Shown: positions 53,917 to 63,097 of the stretch, piece by piece
How positions within the stretch are numbered: position 1 is the stretch's first letter
Layout of the letters: every line of letters begins with the position of its first letter
Assembly: GCF_043951865.1 (NCBI RefSeq)
Contig: NZ_JBINJF010000006.1
Coordinates: 155,232-219,231 of the forward strand
Length of the DNA: 64,000 bases
Direction: 5' to 3'
Source: JAMQKA01 sp043951865
GTDB lineage: Bacteria > Bacteroidota > Rhodothermia > Balneolales > Balneolaceae
The notes under the pieces: model-generated
What the model saw: the letters and a program-made list of their open reading frames with translations, nothing else
The model's database searches: none
What the model was told of the DNA's origin: nothing
Program-made: the position numbers and the translations under genes

Positions 53917-55158
53917 CTACTTAACCGATTGTACAGTGCAGTGTTTGGGATGCGGCTTCCGCAGCTGAAATATCTGCCCTTCCAATCTTGATATGAACAG
54001 GTCCAGCTGCTCCAGCTCCTTCGCATTCTGCCCCTGTTCATGCGATCTGAACCCGACCAGGTAGGTTCTGTTGGTGGGACGATATTTGCGAAAGAACAAC
54101 TGGTTTTTATCCACGATACGCTCCCGCAATTCGTTGGCTTGCCGGAAGAGGACGCCCCGGTCAACCTGGACGCCGTCCGACCACCGCTCCGCCGATGCGG
54201 AAGCCGCGATATCCGAATCTGCCGTCAAAGTATAACACCCATTGTTGAGTCCCCTGACCTGAAAACGTATGGCATGCTCTTGGGTGAGCGTCTCCGAAGG
54301 CGGAGGGGGCAACGGGAGGATCGAATGGGCCAGGGTAAACTGCATGCGGTCGTCCTGGAAGTGGTTCTGCAGTATTGTGGTGGGTCCGGTGGACTCAATC
54401 ACGTTCCCGGAAAGATCGATGCTAACGGCTGATTTCCGGGACGAAAGTCCAAGCTGGTCCTCCATCACGGATACCAGGAAATAGTATCCATTCTCGTTCA
54501 GGTGAACGCCATCGGTTGTCAGCAGCTCCTTGTTGTTAATATCCCGAAAGGGATCGAACAGGTTGATATATCGCAGGTCCCGCTCGGCGGCCGTCTGGGC
54601 GATGACCGATGAATACAGCGCCAGGTTTTCATTGCGCTGGGTTATCCCTTCCCCGGAGGGGCTCCCTGCCAACTGGGGGATTGGAGACAAAAGGACCGCC
54701 CGGGCATCCAGCTCGTCAATCTTATCCAGTAATTTTTGCAAGCCCTCTTTAAACCGGGAGACTCCCTCTTTCCCCGCATAGGCCTCGTTGGCTCCGTACG
54801 CCACAAATACAACCGTCGGCTCCGCCTCCTCCAGTTGTTGGGTCAACAATTCATAAGAGTCGGGCGGGGTGGTGTAGTAACTGCGGGCCTCTCCGTGTAC
54901 CGTATCTCCCGTCCATCCCAGGTTGCGAAACGTGATGTCCCGCCCCGGCCAGCGGGTGGTCAGCGCGTATTCAATATAGCCATACTCCAGGTCGTTCTGG
55001 ATCAGGGAGTTGCCCAGCAGGACCACCCGGTCGCCGTGCCGGAGTTCAAATGGAGTAGACTTCTCCTCCTCGGATGTCGTGATTTCAGCCGTAGCACAGC
55101 CCTGTAAAAAAACGAGGAGTAGCAGAATTGACAAACTGGATATTTTAGCACTTCGCAT
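53917..55158 (-). CDS. SGNH/GDSL-type hydrolase, lipoprotein
   Basis: A 413-residue predicted lipoprotein (lipobox LQGC, Cys21). SGNH blocks: block I is LLGNSLIQND (GNS instead of GDS, nucleophile Ser), block II NLGWTGDT, block III VFVAYGANEAY, block V DGVHLNENGY. The C-terminal about 170 residues form an additional domain with no family I can name. Hydrolases with the GN[ST] variant are often found beside PVC-type dehydrogenases, as here (32 bp spacing). Probably an acyl esterase acting on decorated sugars; substrate unknown. Confidence 0.85.
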   Translation of the reverse strand: MRSAKISSLSILLLLVFLQGCATAEITTSEEEKSTPFELRHGDRVVLLGNSLIQNDLEYGYIEYALTTRWPGRDITFRNLGWTGDTVHGEARSYYTTPPDSYELLTQQLEEAEPTVVFVAYGANEAYAGKEGVSRFKEGLQKLLDKIDELDARAVLLSPIPQLAGSPSGEGITQRNENLALYSSVIAQTAAERDLRYINLFDPFRDINNKELLTTDGVHLNENGYYFLVSVMEDQLGLSSRKSAVSIDLSGNVIESTGPTTILQNHFQDDRMQFTLAHSILPLPPPPSETLTQEHAIRFQVRGLNNGCYTLTADSDIAASASAERWSDGVQVDRGVLFRQANELRERIVDKNQLFFRKYRPTNRTYLVGFRSHEQGQNAKELEQLDLFISRLEGQIFQLRKPHPKHCTVQSVK

Positions 55159-55242
55159 TCTTCAAACTGATTTAAAAGTAAATTTACCGGAATCATTTCA
55201 GGGATACCTCTTTTTATCCCCCATGCCCTTGAATACATGGTA

Positions 55243-56412
55243 TCATCCCTCATTAAAAAACACGTAGAGCCCGTCTTTGCCGGCCACCACGATATCTTTA
55301 CGGCCATTTTCGTTCAGATCCACCACCTCAAAAAAGATGCCGGTGCCCTTGCCCTCGCCGAGCGGTCCAAAACTGATCGTATTTTTAACAAATACCTCTC
55401 CGTTCCACTTGTAGTAGTATAGACCAATCGGGTCATCGCCTCCCGGATCATTGCCGTTGTGGGCGTGGTAGCGCTTGCCGGTGACCAGCTCATGTTCTCC
55501 ATCCCCATCGATATCGACCCATTCCATGGTATGAAACTGGGAGTTATTCGGATCGATGGAGTGTTTTATCCAGCTCCTGTCACCACCGGAGGTGACGCTC
55601 TGCTCATACCAGTCGAGCCCGTAGCTGTGGCCCTGTCCCACAATCAGATCGTTTTTGCCATCTTTATTCACATCCACGACCAGTATCGGGACACTCGCAT
55701 CATCCAGGTCAAACTCCTCATGCAGCGTCCACTCACCAGTTTCAAGATCCTCAGGGGCTTCCAGCCAGCCCTCACTAATGATAAAGTCTCCTCTTCCGTC
55801 GCCGTTGATATCACCGAATCCCAGCCCGTGTCCCTGGCGCTCGAAGACGGGTACCCTGGTAAAGGTGCCGGTCGGCTGCCCGCTGTCGTCCCGGTCCAGT
55901 CTATAAAATTTGAGCGGGTCGTTCGGGTTGTTCGGTACAATTTCCTGGTATCCGTCTCTGTCCACATCCCAGCTGCGGATCGTCTCCACATTTCCGGTTT
56001 GGTCGATGATATGTTCGCTCCACTCTGAATCATCGCCCGGATTTTCGTGCCACCGGATGCTTTTTCCAAACCAGCCGCCCGTAACGTAATCAACGTGGCC
56101 GTCATCATTTACATCCAGGGGAATCGTTGCAAAGTCATCCCAGTATTCGCCGTACCGCTCCACCTCACCGATATATCTTTTTTGGGGGAAATCGGGTCCT
56201 TCGTACCAGAACGAACCGGAGACCAGGTCCAGTTCTCCATCATTATTGACGTCAAAGACCCCGACGGATTCAAAACTCTCTGAGGCGACCTGTACTTTTT
56301 CGAACTGGACGGGGGGGATGTTTTCAGGGATATTATCCTGGGCTTGGGCTAAGAAGCCAAAACTTAGAAGTGAACATGTAATAAAATTTATTCGTAAGAA
56401 AATATAATTCAT
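55243..56412 (-). CDS. FG-GAP/VCBS repeat protein, secreted seven-bladed propeller
   Basis: A 389-residue exported protein with a signal peptide (about 1-24, ending AQAQ). At least seven Asp-rich loops of the FG-GAP/VCBS type recur about every 45-55 residues: DVNNDGELDLVSG, DVNDDGHVDYVTG, DVDRDGYQEIV, DINGDGRGDFII, DVNKDGKNDLIVG, DIDGDGEHELVTG and DLNENGRKDIVV. These loops bind Ca2+ and build a beta-propeller used for ligand binding. It lies 84 bp upstream of the SGNH gene and after the SusD terminator, so it likely begins the FG-GAP/SGNH/PVC transcript. Its role may be carbohydrate or protein binding; no catalytic motif is seen. Confidence 0.85.
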   Translation of the reverse strand: MNYIFLRINFITCSLLSFGFLAQAQDNIPENIPPVQFEKVQVASESFESVGVFDVNNDGELDLVSGSFWYEGPDFPQKRYIGEVERYGEYWDDFATIPLDVNDDGHVDYVTGGWFGKSIRWHENPGDDSEWSEHIIDQTGNVETIRSWDVDRDGYQEIVPNNPNDPLKFYRLDRDDSGQPTGTFTRVPVFERQGHGLGFGDINGDGRGDFIISEGWLEAPEDLETGEWTLHEEFDLDDASVPILVVDVNKDGKNDLIVGQGHSYGLDWYEQSVTSGGDRSWIKHSIDPNNSQFHTMEWVDIDGDGEHELVTGKRYHAHNGNDPGGDDPIGLYYYKWNGEVFVKNTISFGPLGEGKGTGIFFEVVDLNENGRKDIVVAGKDGLYVFFNEG

Positions 56413-56605
56413 AGCTTAAGTTTTGCATTATTCATATAAAGAAACTCACCACAACATTTTTTATTCTCACCTAAATCCACCTGTTTTGTGGGCAAGTAAT
56501 GTGCCTAATAGTATCAGTTAAACCAGAGAATAGAAAAGAACTTTCTGAGTATTATCAAATATTCAATGACGACATTGCAAAGTAGTATCTACGATAAAAA
56601 GAGAT

Positions 56606-56630
56606 GCGAGTCCCTATTTCAGGGACTCGC
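56606..56630 (-). terminator. Intrinsic terminator after susD-like gene
   Basis: GCGAGTCCCT-ATTTC-AGGGACTCGC, a perfect 10-bp stem, 25 bp past the SusD-like stop. On the minus strand it is followed by ATCTCTTTTTATCG. It closes the FecR/SusC/SusD unit and separates it from the FG-GAP gene. Confidence 0.85.
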
Positions 56631-56655
56631 AAAAAGGTAATTCCAGAATAAGTAC

Positions 56656-58176
56656 CTAGTATCCCGGGTTCTGCTCCAAATCGGGATTAACCTGAATTTC
56701 AGAGAATGGAATCGGGAACAAAAGATCATTCTCATCAACGTTGTAGGCATTTGATGACAGGTAAAAATAATTCGGATCGCCTTTTATGCTCTCTCCATAC
56801 TCATTCATTACCTCTACGGCGTTTCCAGTTCGGACCAGATCCAGCCATCTCTTGTTTTCAAATGCCAGTTCAATTCTGCGCTCACGCAAAATTGCTTCTC
56901 GTAGATCTGATTGGCTGCCAGCATTGTAATCATTTAAGCCGGCCCTATTCCGAACCTGATTCAGGTAACCCTCCGCCTCTGAAAGACGTCCCCCCTGCTC
57001 ATTAATCGCTTCAGCCATCATTAGCAGTACTTCCGCATATCTGTAAACAGGGAAATTTTGATTGGTCTCACCAAAGGTAGAGTGAGGATGCTGATACTTT
57101 TTTATGTATGGTAAATTCACATAAGAGGTATCACTTATCAGAGAAGGACCCGTTATGAATCCGATTGAAGCATCATAACGTTCATCATTATTGGTATCTT
57201 CATACGCGTTCAGCAAATCTTCCGTAGGAATATTCCATCCTGACTGAGGTGAAGATTGAGAACCAGAGGGTCCCATGGTTAACTGGGCATGATCCTCCGT
57301 TAACGGGATAAAGTAGTAGGGAAAATAACTTTCGAGTCCCAGGGAAGTCCCTTCCATATATTGTACTTCAAATATTGACTCTTCATTATTTTTATTGGAA
57401 GGGTCAAAAATATCCGCATAATCATCGAGCAATGAATAGTCATTTACATTACTGAGAGCATTTTCTGCATTCTCCCATTGTTCTAATGTCAGGTAGACAT
57501 CCCCCAGTAACGTGTAGGCAGCCCCTGAGGTGGCACGACCGGGCTCCTGATCTGCCTTCCCCGGTAAAAGGTCTGCCGCTGCTGTGGCATCGGCAATGAC
57601 TTGTTCATACACATCACTTTCAGGCGAACGGGAAAGCGAAGCCGTTTCAAGACTTGTTGCCGGTTCCAGGTGAAGCGGGACTGCCCCATAATAACGAACC
57701 AGGTCAAAATAGGCCAACGCCCTTAAAAAGAGTGCTTGCCCCTTGAGATCATCCTTGGAAGCTTGTTCAAAGTCAGCATTATCAATTTCAGCTAACACCT
57801 GATTGGAACGCGCAATAACATCATAGTTGTAGTTGTATTTCTGTTCATTGATCTCATTTTCAGATCCAACCAGGAAATCAGCGATCTGCTCGGGAGGGGG
57901 AAATCTGAAATCCGGATTGAAGAAGTAGTGCGTGTTGTCTGATCGCATTTCTCCCATTGCCCATACCGACTGTGAGTCGTACATATCCTGCAGGGGAGCA
58001 TATGCTCCATCTACAGCCTGTCTAAAGTCTGATTCTTCCTGAAAAAAGTTGTCAGGAGTCACTGCATCCTCAGGGGAGACACTCAAAAAGTCATCCCCGC
58101 AGGATGCCAGTGTTACCAGCAGAATAATTGCTGTTATCCCTTTCAGTAATCTCGAGATAGTGTTCTTATATTTCAT
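56656..58176 (-). CDS. SusD/RagB-like glycan-binding lipoprotein
   Basis: A 506-residue surface lipoprotein (lipobox LASC, Cys26). SusD hallmarks: an N-terminal helical region with TPDNFFQEESDFRQAVDGAY, TPR-like helices, and a C-terminal RagB/SusD domain with PVYRYAEVLLMMAEAINEQG, YLNQVRNRAGL and LREAILRERRIELAFENKRW. It caps the SusC channel and captures glycan on the cell surface. It directly follows the SusC-like gene (45 bp) and ends at a strong terminator. Ligand unknown; rhamnose-containing glycan is suggested by context. Confidence 0.95.
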   Translation of the reverse strand: MKYKNTISRLLKGITAIILLVTLASCGDDFLSVSPEDAVTPDNFFQEESDFRQAVDGAYAPLQDMYDSQSVWAMGEMRSDNTHYFFNPDFRFPPPEQIADFLVGSENEINEQKYNYNYDVIARSNQVLAEIDNADFEQASKDDLKGQALFLRALAYFDLVRYYGAVPLHLEPATSLETASLSRSPESDVYEQVIADATAAADLLPGKADQEPGRATSGAAYTLLGDVYLTLEQWENAENALSNVNDYSLLDDYADIFDPSNKNNEESIFEVQYMEGTSLGLESYFPYYFIPLTEDHAQLTMGPSGSQSSPQSGWNIPTEDLLNAYEDTNNDERYDASIGFITGPSLISDTSYVNLPYIKKYQHPHSTFGETNQNFPVYRYAEVLLMMAEAINEQGGRLSEAEGYLNQVRNRAGLNDYNAGSQSDLREAILRERRIELAFENKRWLDLVRTGNAVEVMNEYGESIKGDPNYFYLSSNAYNVDENDLLFPIPFSEIQVNPDLEQNPGY

Positions 58177-58221
58177 AATTCAATGTTTTTAGATTTATAA
58201 AATTCCTTTTATAACCAAAGT

Positions 58222-61200
58222 TTAAAAACCAATATTTACACCCAGTGTGTAGGTACGGGGAACTGGGTAGGAACCTCCATCTATTCCCAGTCCGGTGGAG
58301 GCCTGACTTTGACTCACTTGTGGGTTTGCTCCGGGGTACGACGTAAAGATATGTACTTGTTGAACGCTTCCATAAACCCGGAACCTCCTTAAGAAATCAG
58401 ACTGTCCCGTGGGTATACTATACCCCAGCGTAATATTATTGATAGATATATGGCTGGCATCATACATGAACTGTGTTCCCCACCAATCTCGCTCAAGGTA
58501 TGTCGTTCCGGAAGCGACACTTCCATACCTTCCACTCCCGGGATTTTCAGGTGATCTCCATCGATCTTGAACATTCGACAAAACATTGAACACACCATCG
58601 AGGTTGGTAAGGGTCTGTTCAGCTCCCCGAAGCACATCGTTGCCGTACGTGCCGGATACTGAAACTGAGAAATCAAAGTTTTTATAGTTCAGGTTATTTG
58701 TCATCCCAAATACAAAGTCAGGATGGGGATTGCCAATCACAGTTGCATCATCTACTGTTATAACACCATCCCCATTTGTGTCTCTGAACTTTACCGTTCC
58801 GACCTGTGAGGTGCTGTGTTTGGGAGAATTATCAAATTCTTCCTGGTTTACATATACTCCCTCATGAATCATCCCGTATAACATTCCGACAGGCTCGCCT
58901 TCCTTGGTAATATGAGAACCACCAATCAAGCCACTGCCGGGTCCCGTAATGAGCGAGGATGTCCTGTTTCCAAGGGATTCTACTTCATTACGATCAAAAG
59001 AAATATTAAAATCTGTTGTCCAGCTAAAGTCACTGTTCTGGATATTGGTTGAGTTGACAGCGATTTCATGTCCCCAAAAATTCAGTTCCCCAATATTCGT
59101 TTGGATATTGGAAAATCCAGAGGCTTCGGGCACCTCTACATTGAACAACAGATCGCTTGTCAGCTTCTGATAATAATCATACTGCAGCTGAATACGGTCA
59201 TTAAGAAAGTACATATCCAATCCGAGATTGAATTGCCTGTTAGACTCCCATCCCAAACCATTGTCTGCAAGATTGTCGACACTCCTGCCTGAAGCTATGC
59301 TACTACCGAATACATAGTTCGCAGAAGAAATAGTTGGGATATGAGTATAATTCCCTATGCTAAAGTTACCTGTGACACCAATTCCGGCCCGCAGTTTCAA
59401 GAATGACAATGTCTCAGTCTCAGGCATGAAGTCCTCTTCCGATATTACCCATCCAAGTGACAGAGAAGGGAAATTCCCCCATCTGTTTTCTTCTCCAAAT
59501 CGCGATGATCCATCTCTCCGGATCGATGCGGTAAGAAGATATTTTTCATCATAACTATAGTTTACCCGTGCCAAATATGACAGGAGGGTCCATTCGTCCA
59601 CACTGCTGGATGAACTAACGGTACCCGCCGCCCCTATGGTCTGCACTTTATTATCGGGATAATTATCAGCCTGGATGGAACTGGCATCCTGTCGGAACTT
59701 TTGGGCAGTAAACCCGGCGAGGATATCAAAATTATGATTTCCTATCTCGCTTTGGTATTCCAATGTATTTTCATTGACCCAAGACAGGTAGCTGCCCTGA
59801 TACAGGCTGGAAAACGGCGTATCATACAAGCCCACCCCACGGGCACCCGTAGTTGTGGGATTGAAGGTAAAGTTCCGGTAATCTCCCTTATCAATATTTC
59901 CAGAAACTTTTGCACTAAGCCCGTCTACTATTTCATATTCAGCAAACAGGTTCGCCAGAATTTGTGTATTACGATTATCAACAACTCTGTCTTTCTGTGT
60001 TCTGACATAATTGGGGGTAGGGAACATTCCCGGAGAAAATGCCGTCAATGTTAAGCTGCCATCCGGATTCCGGAGAGGCGCTATAGGTGATGTCTGCAGA
60101 TTCTCATTTATCACCGCACCCAGGCCATCCGTCGAGTTGCTGTTGGAATTTTCTGACCTCGTTGGAGCAATATTCAGTCCTATACTTAAGTCTTCATGAG
60201 GTTGATATCTGGAATTAATTCGTAAAGAATAACGCTCGTATCCAGAACCGACTATCACTCCATCTTGTTTGAAGAAACCCGCGCTTGCGGTCGTGCTGAA
60301 TGTCTCAGTGCCTGTACTTAACGTAAGTGTATGGTCATGAACAGGAGCAACTTCAGTTATTGCGTCATACCAGTCAGTACCCTCGCCATACTCTTCCGGG
60401 TTTTGATATACCGGGTCAACCGACTGACCCCGAAATTCGGCAATTTCCTTTTTGAATGTGGCAAATTCCCGGGCATTCATCATATCGGGACGTCCCCGTT
60501 GCGGAACCTGCTGGAGTCCCGTGTAAGCGTTATAATCAACCCTTGTTTCTCCCGGAACAGCCTCTTTCGTTTCAATTAAGACCACTCCATTCGAGGCTCT
60601 GGACCCATAAAGCGCAGAGGCAGAAGCATCTTTGAGCACACTGATGCTTTCTATATCATTGGGATTTATATTACTGATATCTCCAACTATTGGATTTCCG
60701 TCAACCACATAAAGAGGATCATTCCCGGCGGTCAGAGAAGCGGCGCCCCTGATTCTGATATCCATACCTTGGCCCGGAATACCTGTTGTTTGAGAAATTT
60801 GGGCACCAGAAACCTTCCCCTGCAATTTCTGGGTCAATTGTCCCACAGGTTGATCTCCTAAATCCTCGGAACTCACATTGGAAACGGAACTTGAAAGCTG
60901 TCTTGTAGACTGGGTTCCATACCCAACTACAACGACATCTTCTCCCTGAATAGCCTCGGGCGACAAGCCAACATCAATCGAAGTTCTGCCATTAATGGGG
61001 ACCTCTGCGGTTTGATATCCTACAAATGAGAAAACCAGCGTATCGTTTAAAGATGGAACGTTTAAGGAATATGCTCCATCGACATCCGTAGTAGTTCCGG
61101 TCGTTGTCCCCTTTAAAGCTACATTCACACTGGGCAACGTTTCTCCGGTCTGAGCATCGGTGACTGTACCGGAAACGGTTTCCAGGTTCGGCACTTCTCC

Positions 61201-61641
61201 ATGTTGTTGTTGACTTTTGAAGAGAACCAGGTTTCCTCTGTCCGAGATTGCATATTTCAATCCAGTTCCCTCCAGCAGTGTATACATCAACTTGTTGAAG
61301 GTAACTTGCTTAAGATTTACAGTTACAGTTTTATTTAATGGTAAAACTTCTTTGCTGTAGGTAAGTCTTAGGCTATGCTCGCCGGCTACCTGTTTAAGAG
61401 CATCAAGGAGCTGTACATTCTCCATTTGGAGAGACACAACTTTATTCACTATTGAAGAATTTGATTCTTGCAGATCTGCATTTCCAAAGAAGGCTTTGGC
61501 TACTTCCTGGCCTTCATTTTCTGATTCAACACCCGAAGCTGACTGACTCCAGGCTCTTGAACTATTACTGATGCTCAACACCAGTACCATGCTCAGCATC
61601 CATAAGAATGCTTTCCCTTTATTGTGGCTTCTAAAGTTCAT
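58222..61641 (-). CDS. SusC/RagA-like TonB-dependent glycan importer
   Basis: A 1139-residue outer-membrane transporter. Signal peptide about 1-33; STN domain about 68-145 (VSLQMENVQLLDALKQVAGE), the type that signals to FecR. A carboxypeptidase-regulatory-like domain follows (about 157-235: VSGTVTDAQTGETLPSVNVA). The plug has GEDVVVVGYGTQ and IRIRGAASLTAGNDPLYVVD, then the barrel, ending TYTLGVNIGF. AAAGGAG lies 8-9 nt before the ATG. It is 37 bp downstream of FecR and 45 bp upstream of the SusD partner, forming one operon. Confidence 0.96.
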   Translation of the reverse strand: MNFRSHNKGKAFLWMLSMVLVLSISNSSRAWSQSASGVESENEGQEVAKAFFGNADLQESNSSIVNKVVSLQMENVQLLDALKQVAGEHSLRLTYSKEVLPLNKTVTVNLKQVTFNKLMYTLLEGTGLKYAISDRGNLVLFKSQQQHGEVPNLETVSGTVTDAQTGETLPSVNVALKGTTTGTTTDVDGAYSLNVPSLNDTLVFSFVGYQTAEVPINGRTSIDVGLSPEAIQGEDVVVVGYGTQSTRQLSSSVSNVSSEDLGDQPVGQLTQKLQGKVSGAQISQTTGIPGQGMDIRIRGAASLTAGNDPLYVVDGNPIVGDISNINPNDIESISVLKDASASALYGSRASNGVVLIETKEAVPGETRVDYNAYTGLQQVPQRGRPDMMNAREFATFKKEIAEFRGQSVDPVYQNPEEYGEGTDWYDAITEVAPVHDHTLTLSTGTETFSTTASAGFFKQDGVIVGSGYERYSLRINSRYQPHEDLSIGLNIAPTRSENSNSNSTDGLGAVINENLQTSPIAPLRNPDGSLTLTAFSPGMFPTPNYVRTQKDRVVDNRNTQILANLFAEYEIVDGLSAKVSGNIDKGDYRNFTFNPTTTGARGVGLYDTPFSSLYQGSYLSWVNENTLEYQSEIGNHNFDILAGFTAQKFRQDASSIQADNYPDNKVQTIGAAGTVSSSSSVDEWTLLSYLARVNYSYDEKYLLTASIRRDGSSRFGEENRWGNFPSLSLGWVISEEDFMPETETLSFLKLRAGIGVTGNFSIGNYTHIPTISSANYVFGSSIASGRSVDNLADNGLGWESNRQFNLGLDMYFLNDRIQLQYDYYQKLTSDLLFNVEVPEASGFSNIQTNIGELNFWGHEIAVNSTNIQNSDFSWTTDFNISFDRNEVESLGNRTSSLITGPGSGLIGGSHITKEGEPVGMLYGMIHEGVYVNQEEFDNSPKHSTSQVGTVKFRDTNGDGVITVDDATVIGNPHPDFVFGMTNNLNYKNFDFSVSVSGTYGNDVLRGAEQTLTNLDGVFNVLSNVQDRWRSPENPGSGRYGSVASGTTYLERDWWGTQFMYDASHISINNITLGYSIPTGQSDFLRRFRVYGSVQQVHIFTSYPGANPQVSQSQASTGLGIDGGSYPVPRTYTLGVNIGF

Positions 61642-61678
61642 AAGATTTCTCCTTTTTGAGTTTTATCAGTAATTAAAT

Positions 61679-62722
61679 TCACTTTGGATGGAATGTTATC
61701 GTGCTTTTGTGTTTTTCATACGTCATACCTACTGAAAGTGAGATGATGTTTAACACTTCGGTCATCGATTCCTCTTCATAACTACCTGTAATTGTACGCG
61801 ATTCCAGGGATGGATCTGTGAGCCTGGTTTCTATATCATACCAACGCTCCAGTTTTTCCATCGCTATTTTGAGTGGTGTATCTTTAAAGACCAACTGCCC
61901 GCGCCGCCAACCGGTATAGTATGAGATGTCGCCTACTTTACTGGTTGAAACATGGTTATCGGTCAATATGGCCATCTGATTTCTGACTAACTCGGCAGAC
62001 TCTCGCTGAGACTGGCGGTTCCCAAAAGCTACTTTGCCCTCCTCAACTACAATGTGTACATCCTCGTCGGGATACGCATGGAGATTAAACTGTGTGCCCA
62101 AAACACGAGTCACCGATTCTCCTGCATGGATCACGAATGGTTTGTCAGGATCGGATTCAACATCAAAAAAGGCTTCCCCTTTTAAATTCACTTCTCGGAA
62201 GTCTGAATTGAATTTTGATGGAATTTCTAACCGGCTGTCTCCATTCAGCCAAACCCGCGTGCCGTCACTGAGCTTAAATTGGCTGCGTTGTCCCTTGTCT
62301 GTTACTACCTCCTGCATGGCAAGCACAGTCTCTTGCTGTTCAGCAGGCTGTCCGTGTTCGTATACAATCATAGTGGACAAAGCAATTACCAAAACCGCTG
62401 CGGCAGCCGCTACATGCACACCAAATGACCATTTTCTTTTTTTACGATTCCTTTGATCGAGTTTGCGATATTCTTCAAATGGTGATTCAACTAATCGCAA
62501 AGGTGAATCTTTCTTGCTATCTAACTTCTTCGAAAGCTCATTCCAGCCTTCGTCAATATCCCATTTACCGTTATTTGCCGAATCCTGCCAAATCTCTTCT
62601 AGTTCATCTGCAATTTTTTGATGTGTTGCATCCTCATGGATCCATGCCTTAATCTCTTTGCGTTCTTGCAAAGTACAATTACCCGAAAAATATTTTCCCA
62701 GTTTTTTCCAGGGTATTTCCAT
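61679..62722 (-). CDS. FecR-type anti-sigma factor of the SusCD locus
   Basis: A 347-residue membrane protein: cytoplasmic sigma-binding part (about 1-100), transmembrane helix (about 103-124, FGVHVAAAAAVLVIALSTMIV), FecR domain (about 140-235, with KLSDGTRVWLNGDSRLEIPS and GEAFFDVESDPDKPFVIHAG), and a C-terminal DUF4974 domain (about 270-345). It relays the signal from the SusC STN domain to the ECF sigma factor encoded 375 bp upstream. Candidate promoter P3 lies 36 bp before its start. It is the first gene of the FecR-SusC-SusD unit. Confidence 0.94.
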   Translation of the reverse strand: MEIPWKKLGKYFSGNCTLQERKEIKAWIHEDATHQKIADELEEIWQDSANNGKWDIDEGWNELSKKLDSKKDSPLRLVESPFEEYRKLDQRNRKKRKWSFGVHVAAAAAVLVIALSTMIVYEHGQPAEQQETVLAMQEVVTDKGQRSQFKLSDGTRVWLNGDSRLEIPSKFNSDFREVNLKGEAFFDVESDPDKPFVIHAGESVTRVLGTQFNLHAYPDEDVHIVVEEGKVAFGNRQSQRESAELVRNQMAILTDNHVSTSKVGDISYYTGWRRGQLVFKDTPLKIAMEKLERWYDIETRLTDPSLESRTITGSYEEESMTEVLNIISLSVGMTYEKHKSTITFHPK

Positions 62723-62758
62723 ATCAACGAATCTATCCTCTGTTGTTAACTTTCACTA

Positions 62759-62787
62759 CTAACACAACTCAGAAAACCGGTACCCCC
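62759..62787 (-). promoter_or_regulatory. Candidate ECF-sigma promoter P3
   Basis: On the minus strand GGGGGTA (62787-62781), 15 bp, GTGTTAG (62765-62759), then 36 bp to the FecR ATG. It resembles P1 and P2 (GGGGTA, 14 bp, GTGTATT) but belongs to the second sigma/FecR pair. The sigma factor at 63098-63691 is the likely user. Confidence 0.55.
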
Positions 62788-62851
62788 ACAAAAAATTTAT
62801 TTAATGTGAGTTCGATACAGCTTCCAGCTTTAACATTGTTTCTTAATTTTT

Positions 62852-62990
62852 TGGGGCAGGGCTTTAATCTCCCCTTCAGGGGAGCGCCCCGAAGGCGGGA
62901 GGGGTGTTTTATTCGTTATGTCAGACCTGCACCTCCCGACCCAATCGCCAGACCCATGCGATTGGCCCACCCTCCTCAAGGAGGGACTGT
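62852..62990. repeat. REP-like element with three stem-loops
   Basis: Three perfect hairpins in a row: CTCCCC-TTCA-GGGGAG (62869-62884), CCAATCGC-N9-GCGATTGG (62941-62965) and CCCTCC-TCAA-GGAGGG (62970-62985). The stretch AGCGCCCCGAAGGCGGGAGG lies between the first two. It resembles REP-type repeats common in Bacteroidota and differs from the CTTTGCAAAACCC family. It lies between the sigma and FecR genes. Confidence 0.65.
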
Positions 62991-63097
62991 TTTCTTGGTG
63001 AGAAAAGCAGGCTAGATATTCGTAGTTGAAGAGTCTACACCCAAACACTAACCCAAAGCAGATCCCGTTTGTGGTTATCGGGTTTTTGTGGCTAGCA

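Larger units (their letters stand above)
62723..63097. other. Spacer between sigma factor and FecR with promoter P3 and REP-like element
   Basis: No gene. It contains candidate promoter P3 (62759-62787) and a three-hairpin REP-like element (62852-62990). The sigma factor and FecR genes are thus unlikely to be one simple transcript. Confidence 0.65.

Noticed and set aside
53087..53968. 293-codon open frame on the plus strand
   Set aside because: It lies antisense to the PVC-type dehydrogenase, whose motifs, heme site and codon pattern are clear. The plus-strand translation shows no family features and is a shadow.
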